Below are positions 1 to 5,051 of a stretch of 5,106 nucleotides of DNA, piece after piece. The number at the start of each line of letters is the position of its first letter. Position 1 is the first letter of the stretch. This DNA is from Candidatus Azambacteria bacterium RBG_16_47_10 (GTDB lineage Bacteria; Patescibacteriota; Minisyncoccia; GWC2-36-17; WO2-46-25). The notes below the pieces were generated by a model, which did not search any database, was not told where the DNA came from, and saw only the letters and a list, made by a program, of their open reading frames with translations. The position numbers and the translations under genes are program-made. The DNA is taken from the NCBI GenBank assembly GCA_001773975.1, contig MEYI01000022.1:14696-19801 (forward strand). Reading direction: 5' to 3'.

Positions 1-30
1 GTTTGAGATCGTATTCCCTAATTGTTAAAA

Positions 31-188
31 ACCTCACATTACGAAATGGGCTCTACTGCGGTCTTCGAGCAAACGCGATTTCATCCCTCACCCTCAATTT
101 TGGTAGCCCTGCTACGAAAAATCTCGGTTTCGGGCGAACTCGCGCTTGCGCGAAACCCTCGTTACGAACCCATTTCGTAATGCGAGGT
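31..188. repeat. Foldback repeat with 20-bp inverted arms upstream of ligA
   Basis: The arm at 31-50 (acctcacattacgaaatggg) and the reverse complement of 169-188 agree at 19 of 20 bases. The 118 bases between them hold further hairpins: 103-107 with 111-115 (GTAGC/GCTAC, 3-base loop), 140-144 with 149-153 (TCGCG/CGCGA), and 126-132 with 151-157 (GGTTTCG/CGAAACC). The right arm can also fold locally: 157-168 pairs with 174-180 plus 183-187, giving 12 base pairs, a 5-base loop and a 2-base bulge, which competes with the long-range pairing. The outer edges lie against A-runs (27-30 and 189-194), so a target duplication cannot be told from low complexity. There is no transposase. This could be a MITE-like or REP-like element, or a structured 5' leader of ligA. 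The pairing is directly visible; the mobile origin is inferred. Confidence 0.7.
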
Positions 189-212
189 AAAAAATTTTTT
201 CACGGAAATCAT

Positions 213-2330
213 ATGACCGCACGAGAAGCGCGCGAGCGCATAGAAAAACTTAAAAAAGAGATCGGACACCACCGGTATCTCTATCATGTCCTCGACCGGC
301 AGGAAATATCCGATGCCGCACTTGATTCGCTGAAAAATGAATTAGTGAAGCTTGAGCGGCAATTCCCGGAATTGATCACCCATGATTCCCCGTCGCAGCG
401 TGTGGGTGGCGCACCGCTTGCCATGTTTACCAAGGTGCCGCATGCGGTTCCGATGCTTTCGTTGGAAGATGCATTTTCTGAAGAGGAAATGGCAGAATGG
501 GAGGCGCGTATGCGCAAGGTGCATCCGCGCGGGGATTTCGAATATTTCACAGAGCTGAAAATCGACGGTTTTGCCATTTCGCTGGAATATGAAAACGGCG
601 TTTTACGGCGCGCTTCCACTCGGGGCGACGGCATGGTGGGTGAGGATGTGACGGAAAACATCAAAACCATAGAAGCGATCCCTTTATCGTTATCCGATTT
701 CATATTTACTGCAAAAAATGGTAAAAATCGCTTAACCATCGAGAAGAATGGGAAAATCATGAAGATCTTAAAAGAGCGCATTATTACGGGAAATATCGAG
801 ATTCGGGGAGAGGTATATATGACAAAGAAGGTATTTGAAGGGATCAATCGGGAGCGTGAAATGAAGGGGGAGCCACTGTATGCCAATCCGCGAAATACCG
901 CGGCGGGATCTATCCGCCAGCTCGATCCGAAAGTTGCGGCATCCCGCAAACTCGATTTTTTGGCGTATACGTTGGTAACCGATTGCGGCCAAACGACCCA
1001 TCATGAGGAGCATGAGATCGTGCGCGCATTAGGATTTAAAACGGACGTATTCGCGAGGGAGTGCGGGGAATTGAAAGACGTGTTCGCGTTTTATGAAGAT
1101 ATTGCCAAGCGTCGGGAGAGTTTACCATATCAAATAGACGGCGTCGTGGTAAGCGTGAATAATAATGAAACATTCAGAAGATTAGGAGTTGTCGGGAAAG
1201 CGCCGCGCGGTGCGGTGGCGTTTAAATTTCCCGCCGAAGAAGCGACGACGGTCGTAAAAGATATTGTGGTGCAGGTGGGAAGAACGGGTGCGCTGACGCC
1301 GGTGGCTCATGTACGGCCGGTGCCGATCGGCGGAACGATCGTGTCGCACGCGTCACTACACAACGAAGATGAGATCAAACGGCTTGATGTGCGTATTGGC
1401 GATACAGTTATCGTGAAGCGTGCGGGCGATGTGATCCCGAAAGTCGTCGGAGTGATAAAAAATCTTCGCACAGGGAAGGAAAAGATTTTTTCTTTGCCGA
1501 AAAAATGTCCGGTATGTGGCGAAGCGATCGTGCGGCCGGAGGGAGAAGTGATCGCGCGATGCGTAAACAAACAATGTCCGGCAAAAAACAAAGAAGCATT
1601 GTATCATTTTGTCGCAAAACCGGCGTTCAATATCGTAGGGCTTGGGCCGAAGATCCTGGATGCGCTGTCCGATGTCGGACTGGTGTCCGATCCCGCTGAT
1701 ATTTTTTCACTTGAACAGGGAGATCTATTGCCACTGGAGCGGTTCGCGGAGCGGTCTGCTGAAAAATTGACCGTCGCGATCGAAAAAGCAAAGACGATCA
1801 CGCTTGCGAAATTTTTGTATGCGCTTGGCATCATCCATGTTTGCGAAGAAACAGCACGCGATCTTGCCGAATATTTCACAACAAAAGGAAGTGTCACATC
1901 GCCTGCTGATCTGCTGCGTATTGCAAGCGAAGAAACGCCGGAATCGCTTCAGGAAATCCCACAGATCGGCGAAAAAGTGGCGCAAAGCATTCATGCATAT
2001 TTTTCCGACGGATATGCAAAACGGCTTTTGCAAAAATTGACCGAAGCTGATATCATCCTACACAGTCCGAAACCGAAAAAAAGAGCGGTGCCGCTTGTCG
2101 GAATGAGTTTTGTGCTTACCGGCGAGCTCACGCATTTGACGCGCGATGAAGCGAAAGTGCTTATCCGTGAAGGAGGCGGAACGGTGCAAGGGTCCGTATC
2201 AAAAAAGACAGGATTTGTGGTGGCAGGCGCGCATCCCGGATCGAAATATGATACTGCAAAGAAGCTCGGCGTCGCCATACTGAATGAGCAAGAATTTTTA
2301 AAACTGGCAGGAAAACAAAAACATGGATAA
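213..2330 (+). CDS. ligA: NAD+-dependent DNA ligase LigA
   Basis: LigA seals nicks during replication and repair using NAD+. The 705-residue protein has the full bacterial layout. Domain Ia carries H19-H20-x-Y22-x-Y24-xxx-D28. The adenylation domain has the lysine motif K116-I-D-G, STRGDG at 135-140, IEIRGEVY at 195-202, ANPRNTAAGS at 224-233, IDGVV at 308-312 and AFKFP at 336-340. The OB fold has VGRTGA at 355-360. The zinc finger is C432-x2-C435-x14-C450-x4-C455. Helix-hairpin-helix repeats span about 470-600 and a BRCT domain about 625-697. The frame is open upstream, with another ATG at 180, but that stretch is the foldback repeat; ATG 213 gives the normal family N-terminus, with only a weak GGAAA 4 bases before it. 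Odd points are a roughly 26-residue insertion at 161-194, Gly333 where an aromatic is usual, and Cys544 in a hairpin turn. It overlaps gatC by 8 bases. Confidence 0.97.
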   Translation: MTAREARERIEKLKKEIGHHRYLYHVLDRQEISDAALDSLKNELVKLERQFPELITHDSPSQRVGGAPLAMFTKVPHAVPMLSLEDAFSEEEMAEWEARMRKVHPRGDFEYFTELKIDGFAISLEYENGVLRRASTRGDGMVGEDVTENIKTIEAIPLSLSDFIFTAKNGKNRLTIEKNGKIMKILKERIITGNIEIRGEVYMTKKVFEGINREREMKGEPLYANPRNTAAGSIRQLDPKVAASRKLDFLAYTLVTDCGQTTHHEEHEIVRALGFKTDVFARECGELKDVFAFYEDIAKRRESLPYQIDGVVVSVNNNETFRRLGVVGKAPRGAVAFKFPAEEATTVVKDIVVQVGRTGALTPVAHVRPVPIGGTIVSHASLHNEDEIKRLDVRIGDTVIVKRAGDVIPKVVGVIKNLRTGKEKIFSLPKKCPVCGEAIVRPEGEVIARCVNKQCPAKNKEALYHFVAKPAFNIVGLGPKILDALSDVGLVSDPADIFSLEQGDLLPLERFAERSAEKLTVAIEKAKTITLAKFLYALGIIHVCEETARDLAEYFTTKGSVTSPADLLRIASEETPESLQEIPQIGEKVAQSIHAYFSDGYAKRLLQKLTEADIILHSPKPKKRAVPLVGMSFVLTGELTHLTRDEAKVLIREGGGTVQGSVSKKTGFVVAGAHPGSKYDTAKKLGVAILNEQEFLKLAGKQKHG
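693..794 (+). other. AT-rich in-frame insertion within ligA
   Basis: This stretch encodes LigA residues 161-194, between the conserved AIPLSL and IEIRGEVY blocks of the adenylation domain. From memory, E. coli LigA has about 8 residues between the equivalent points, against 34 here, so roughly 26 are extra. The insert is rich in Lys, Asn and Ile. By hand count it is about one third G+C, clearly lower than the flanking ligA sequence. The reading frame is kept and no repeat borders it. It probably forms a surface loop or hairpin next to the nucleotide-binding core. Confidence 0.6.
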
Positions 2331-2610
2331 AGAGACCATCGCTCGCATCGCAAAACTTTCCCATCTCCGCTTTACCGATGCGGAATGCGCTGCGTTTGCC
2401 GGCGACCTTTCTTCCATTCTCAACTATGTTTCCGAATTGAATGCGGCAGATACCGCAGGCGTAGCAGTAACGGTACGCGCCGGGGAGCTTGTAAATGTGT
2501 TTCGTGAAGATGTTCCAACACACGGAAAAGACCTCGCTCGCGCCGCGGAGCTGGTGAATGCCGCTCCCGATGCGGAAGCCGGGTATGTAAAAGTAAAAGC
2601 GATTCTATGA
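2323..2610 (+). CDS. gatC: Asp/Glu-tRNA amidotransferase subunit C (GatC)
   Basis: GatC is the small subunit of the heterotrimer GatCAB, which amidates Glu-tRNA(Gln) and Asp-tRNA(Asn). It wraps around the GatA-GatB interface and stabilises the complex. The 95-residue product matches the family in length and pattern: an N-terminal helix pair with IARIAKLSHLRF (residues 6-17), a second helix with SSILNYVSELN (30-40), a conserved FREDVP loop near residues 60-65, and a C-terminal strand ending YVKVKAIL. The start codon lies inside the last codons of ligA (ATGGATAA overlap, 8 bases), and AGGA at 2309-2312 could be its Shine-Dalgarno, 10 bases upstream. The gene is probably translated in coupling with ligA. 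It ends in TGA, and that stop lies inside the left arm of the palindrome that follows. Confidence 0.95.
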   Translation: MDKETIARIAKLSHLRFTDAECAAFAGDLSSILNYVSELNAADTAGVAVTVRAGELVNVFREDVPTHGKDLARAAELVNAAPDAEAGYVKVKAIL

Positions 2611-2668
2611 ATAAGGAGTTATGAATCATGAAGAGGGAATATATTCCTGATTCGTGATTCTCTATTCA
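2608..2668. repeat. Imperfect palindrome between gatC and gatA
   Basis: Arms 2608-2628 and 2648-2668 pair at 16 of 21 positions, with two more possible G-U wobbles; the outer TGAATA/TATTCA and inner GAATCA/TGATTC blocks are perfect. Inside is a perfect 12-base palindrome, GGAATATATTCC (2636-2647). The left arm includes the gatC stop codon and an AAGGAG Shine-Dalgarno-like motif (2613-2618). It shares GAATAAGGA and ATCATG, in that order, with the minus strand of the palindrome at 4709-4792, so the two look like one family. No run of T follows it, so it is not a classical terminator. It could be a mobile mini-repeat or a regulatory hairpin controlling gatA translation. Confidence 0.65.
2613..2618 (+). 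promoter_or_regulatory. Displaced Shine-Dalgarno-like AAGGAG
   Basis: This near-consensus AAGGAG directly follows the gatC stop but lies 58 bases before the gatA ATG at 2677. No purine-rich ribosome site lies in the last 10 bases before gatA (CACAATTTAA). Either gatA is translated without a local site, or the intervening hairpin brings the motif closer to the start, or the motif is a chance part of the repeat arm. The last cannot be excluded, because GAATAAGGA is shared with the other palindrome. Confidence 0.35.
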
Positions 2669-2676
2669 CAATTTAA

Positions 2677-4122
2677 ATGGACAATAAACTTATCACGCTA
2701 TCAATTAAACAAGCTCATGAGAAGCTCATCACTAAGGAGTTTTCCGCGCGCGAACTTACCAAGGAACATATCGCGCATATTGAAAAAACAGACGGGAATA
2801 TACGGGCGTATGTGAGTAATACGTTCGACGACGCGCTTGCGGAAGCGGATCGCGTGGATGAACGTATTCGGCTCGGAGATGTGCTGTCACCGCTTGCGGG
2901 AATACCTGCCGCGATCAAAGATAATATTCTTATCCGCGGGCATCGCGCGACGGCGGGATCAAAGATGCTGGAAACGTATATCGCATCATATGATGCGACG
3001 GTCATTGAGCGCTTGCGTAAACAGCAGACGGTGTTTCTGGGAAAAACAAATATGGATGAATTTGCGATGGGATCTTCCACGGAAAACTCCGCATTCTTTC
3101 CGACAAAAAACCCCGTTGATGTTTCCCGTGTTCCGGGCGGCTCTTCCGGCGGCTCTGCGGCGGCAGTTGCATCGCATCAGGCAGTATTTGCACTCGGGTC
3201 AGATACCGGCGGTTCAATTCGCCAACCGGCGTCGTTTTGCGGGGTGGTGGGCATGAAGCCTACATACGGTGCCGTTTCGCGGCACGGACTCATGGCGATG
3301 GCATCATCGCTTGATCAGATCGGTCCGATCACTCGGTCCGTCGAGGATGCGGAGCTGGTGTTTCAGGCGCTCGCCGGTAAGGATCCCTTCGATGCGACAA
3401 GCGTTACGGCACGCTCCGTTCCCGTAATAAAAGGTTTGCGTGGAGCGCGTATCGGCGTACCAAAGGAATATTTTGATGTCGAAGGCATGGATACGGGGGT
3501 GCGCGCATCGGTTGAACGGGCGCTTGTCGAGATGGAAAAAGCGGGCGCAAAACTTGTCGCAATAAGTTTACCCAATACGAAGCATGCGATATCGGTGTAT
3601 TACATTATCATGCCGGCGGAAGTGTCTTCTAATCTTGCGCGGTATGACGGTATCAGATACGGGTATTCAACATATAAAGCGGGTGGCGATGACGTACTCG
3701 CGGACGTGTATGAACGATCTCGGTCCGAGGGCTTTGGCAAGGAAGTGCAGCGGCGCATCATGCTTGGCACCTATGTATTATCTGCGGGGTATTACGATGC
3801 GTATTATAAAAAAGCACAGCAGGTGCGGACAAAAATAAAAGAAGATTTTGAAAAAGCGTTCGAGAATGTTGACATCATCGCAACCCCGACAACTCCAACT
3901 TCCGCGTTTCGCTTCGGGGAGAAAACGAAGGATCCGCTCTCCATGTATCTTGAAGATATCTTTACCATTCCGGCAAATCTCGCCGGTCTTCCGGCGCTGT
4001 CTTTGCCATGCGGGATGACAAACGGACTTCCGGTCGGACTCCAGCTTGTCGCGCCGTGGTTTGCCGAAGAGTCGATCTTTGCTGTCGGAAAAGAATATGA
4101 ACATGTAACACGCGGCGTATGA
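2677..4122 (+). CDS. gatA: Glu-tRNA(Gln)/Asp-tRNA(Asn) amidotransferase subunit A (GatA)
   Basis: GatA is the amidase subunit of GatCAB. It releases ammonia from glutamine (or asparagine) and passes it to GatB for transamidation of the mischarged tRNA. The 481-residue product has the normal length and the complete amidase-signature core: catalytic Lys81 in AAIKDN, cis-Ser156 in the GGSSGGSAAA loop (154-163), and nucleophile Ser180 in SDTGGSIRQPAS (175-186), followed by GVVGMKPTYGAVSRHG (189-204) and DQIGPITRSVEDAE (213-226). The C-terminal part has TPTTPTSAF (403-411) and NLAGLPALSLPCG (434-446). An in-frame TAA sits directly before ATG 2677, so this is the earliest possible start, but no Shine-Dalgarno is near. 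Its stop overlaps the next gene's start as ATGA. The partner gene gatB is not in this window. Confidence 0.97.
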   Translation: MDNKLITLSIKQAHEKLITKEFSARELTKEHIAHIEKTDGNIRAYVSNTFDDALAEADRVDERIRLGDVLSPLAGIPAAIKDNILIRGHRATAGSKMLETYIASYDATVIERLRKQQTVFLGKTNMDEFAMGSSTENSAFFPTKNPVDVSRVPGGSSGGSAAAVASHQAVFALGSDTGGSIRQPASFCGVVGMKPTYGAVSRHGLMAMASSLDQIGPITRSVEDAELVFQALAGKDPFDATSVTARSVPVIKGLRGARIGVPKEYFDVEGMDTGVRASVERALVEMEKAGAKLVAISLPNTKHAISVYYIIMPAEVSSNLARYDGIRYGYSTYKAGGDDVLADVYERSRSEGFGKEVQRRIMLGTYVLSAGYYDAYYKKAQQVRTKIKEDFEKAFENVDIIATPTTPTSAFRFGEKTKDPLSMYLEDIFTIPANLAGLPALSLPCGMTNGLPVGLQLVAPWFAEESIFAVGKEYEHVTRGV

Positions 4123-4691
4123 ACGATAACGCGATCACCACATTCGTGCAAACACAGATAAGCGGCGGCGTTCCGGCGTTCCCCATATCGGTCGAAACGC
4201 TGTTTATCGTGTTCCTGATCATGAAATTTATTTTTCTCTCCGCCACTATTTTTTTTATCGCGCATATTGTGTATATGCTGTATAAGGTGGGAGAGGTAAA
4301 GGGGAGTCTTTCGCTGTATGCCGAAGCGATACATCGCAAAAAGGATCTCGTACATAAGGATATATTTATTGAAGGATGGAGCGCGATCATGCAGCGCATG
4401 AGCACTATGAAAGAAGCGGAATACAAGATGGCGATCATTGAGGCGGATAAATTATTCGACGAGCTGTTAAAAACTATGGGATACAAAGGAAAGGATATGG
4501 GTGAGCGGCTGCAGCAGATCACCCCGGAGCACCTTTCCAGTATCAGTGCGGTTTGGAAATCGCATAAAGTGCGCAATTTCATTTCTCATGACACCCGGTA
4601 TCATCTTACGTTTTCCGAAGCACAGCAGGTGGTCAAAAATTATGAAGATGCATTTGTGGAGATGCAGGTGCTTTCTCCCCCTCAGCGCTAA
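4119..4691 (+). CDS. Single-pass membrane protein with HEPN-like helical domain
   Basis: I do not recognise a named family. The 190-residue product starts with a short polar segment, then one long hydrophobic stretch (about 25-55, interrupted by Lys36). The lysines after it suggest N-outside, C-cytoplasmic topology. Residues 57-190 look all-helical: a linker with FIEGWSAIMQRM (83-94), a helix EYKMAIIEADKLFDELLKTM (101-120), then GYKGKDMGERLQQI, a helix ending VRNFISHD (151-158), and a last helix EAQQVVKNYEDAFVEM (167-182). R152-N-x3-H157 matches the R-x4-6-H signature of HEPN domains, which in many families are metal-independent RNases or tRNA-binding modules. The HEPN call is inference from motif and helix order. 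There is no nucleotidyltransferase partner and no obvious toxin-antitoxin pair. The start overlaps the gatA stop as ATGA with no clear Shine-Dalgarno, so coupled translation is likely. A plain structural membrane protein is the alternative. Confidence 0.85.
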   Translation: MNDNAITTFVQTQISGGVPAFPISVETLFIVFLIMKFIFLSATIFFIAHIVYMLYKVGEVKGSLSLYAEAIHRKKDLVHKDIFIEGWSAIMQRMSTMKEAEYKMAIIEADKLFDELLKTMGYKGKDMGERLQQITPEHLSSISAVWKSHKVRNFISHDTRYHLTFSEAQQVVKNYEDAFVEMQVLSPPQR

Positions 4692-4708
4692 TGGGCTTGA
4701 TTACAATC

Positions 4709-4792
4709 GAATAATGAATAATGAATTAGGAGGAGTTTTGCATGATCGTTTTCCTCTGGTATGCATGATTCCTTATTCCATATTCATCATTC
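4709..4792. repeat. Imperfect palindrome downstream of the membrane-protein gene
   Basis: Arms 4709-4731 and 4770-4792 are inverted copies matching at 19 of 23 positions, made of GAAT/ATGAAT units. The 38-base loop holds a direct 8-base repeat, TGCATGAT, of which the second copy (4762-4769) abuts the right arm and the first is at 4739-4746. The minus strand shares GAATAAGGA and ATCATG with the palindrome between gatC and gatA. No T-run follows, but a hairpin of this size could still protect or end the mRNA of the ligA-gatA run. With the palindrome at 2608-2668 it suggests a dispersed family in this genome. Confidence 0.65.
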
Positions 4793-4823
4793 CTAATTCC
4801 AACTCGAAGTCCTCTATCGGGGC

Positions 4824-4852
4824 TTGCGCAATTTCTCGTTTCATAGTAAAAT
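4824..4852 (+). promoter_or_regulatory. Sigma-70-type promoter for the tRNA cluster
   Basis: A -35 candidate TTGCGC (4824-4829, 3 of 6 to consensus) and a -10 candidate TAAAAT (4847-4852, 5 of 6) are spaced by exactly 17 bases. Transcription would begin near 4859, about 9 bases before the mature 5' end of the first tRNA, which is typical for tRNA units. The region between the palindrome and the first tRNA shows no other gene. Confidence 0.45.
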
Positions 4853-4867
4853 TATTCTGTTTTACAC

Positions 4868-4941
4868 AGCGGGGTAGAGCAGCCTGGTAGCTCATCGGTC
4901 TCATAAGCCGAAGGTCGCCGGTTCAAATCCGGCCCCCGCAA
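4868..4941 (+). tRNA. Initiator tRNA-fMet (CAU)
   Basis: A full cloverleaf can be drawn. The acceptor stem is 4868-4874 with 4934-4940, and positions 2-71 to 7-66 are all paired. Position 1-72 is an A-A mismatch, the hallmark of bacterial initiators needed for formylation. The D arm has the A11-U24 pair (4878/4892), also an initiator trait. Anticodon CAU is at 4902-4904. The T arm 4917-4921/4929-4933 is perfect, with loop TTCAAAT. The anticodon stem keeps G29-C41 and G30-C40, but the third of the usual three G-C pairs is U31-G39. Discriminator A73 is at 4941. The following bases CAT show that CCA is not encoded and must be added after transcription. Confidence 0.96.
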
Positions 4942-4954
4942 CATACAGGATTTT

Positions 4955-5030
4955 GCCAGCATAGCTCAGTGGTTAGAGCGAGCGTTTCATAAGCGCTAGG
5001 TCGCAGGTTCGATCCCTGCTGCTGGTACCA
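4955..5030 (+). tRNA. tRNA with CAU anticodon, probably elongator tRNA-Met
   Basis: A complete cloverleaf lies 13 bases after the initiator tRNA. The acceptor stem is 4955-4961 with 5020-5026; the first pair is G1-U72 and the rest are Watson-Crick. The D arm is 4964-4967/4976-4979. The anticodon stem is 4981-4985/4993-4997, with loop TTCATAA and CAU at 4988-4990. The T arm is 5003-5007/5015-5019 with loop TTCGATC. The paired 1-72 rules out an initiator. A CAU anticodon could also belong to tRNA-Ile2, where TilS converts C34 to lysidine. The C4-G69 and C5-G68 pairs typical of E. coli Ile2 are absent (A4-U69, G5-C68 here), which favours elongator Met, but the D-loop and variable loop resemble Ile2. 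CCA is encoded at 5028-5030. Confidence 0.93.
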
Positions 5031-5049
5031 ATCTTTTGTATTAAAAGAT
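5031..5049 (+). other. Perfect 7-bp hairpin between two tRNA genes
   Basis: ATCTTTT (5031-5037) and AAAAGAT (5043-5049) are exact inverted copies around the loop GTATT. The hairpin fills almost all of the 21-base spacer between the CCA end of the second tRNA and the first base of tRNA-Asp. It is AT-rich with no T-tail, so it is not a terminator. It may help expose the 5' and 3' ends for RNase P and RNase Z/E, or may be chance. Confidence 0.4.
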
Positions 5050-5051
5050 AT

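Noticed and set aside
3..30. Promoter for ligA (TTGAGA at 3-8 with a -10 near 24-30)
   Set aside because: The possible -10 sequences are poor and the spacing is about 15 bases; not strong enough to annotate.
85..96. Tandem CCCTCA x2 as a regulatory repeat
   Set aside because: Two 6-base copies are too short to support a claim.
157..200. Rho-independent terminator formed by the hairpin 157-187 and the T-run 195-200
   Set aside because: Seven bases (T188 and A189-A194) separate the stem from the T-run, which is too far for a classical terminator, and the stem is better explained as part of the repeat.
3..212. N-terminal extension of LigA by up to 70 residues, including an ATG at 180
   Set aside because: The frame is open, but the encoded residues come from the foldback repeat and resemble no LigA sequence; the family N-terminus begins at ATG 213.
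284..949. Long open frame on the minus strand inside ligA
   Set aside because: It is antisense to a conserved gene, has no recognisable domains and no ribosome site; a shadow of ligA.
3804..4582. Minus-strand open frames across the gatA end and the membrane-protein gene
   Set aside because: They oppose two well-supported genes and look like shadows of their codon use.
4709..4800. CRISPR-like or tandem repeat array
   Set aside because: The repeated GAAT units form one inverted pair, not regularly spaced identical repeats with unique spacers.
4501..4890. Plus-strand open frame of 129 residues running from the membrane-protein gene into the tRNA
   Set aside because: It overlaps a better gene in another frame, crosses the palindrome and enters a tRNA gene; no domain features.
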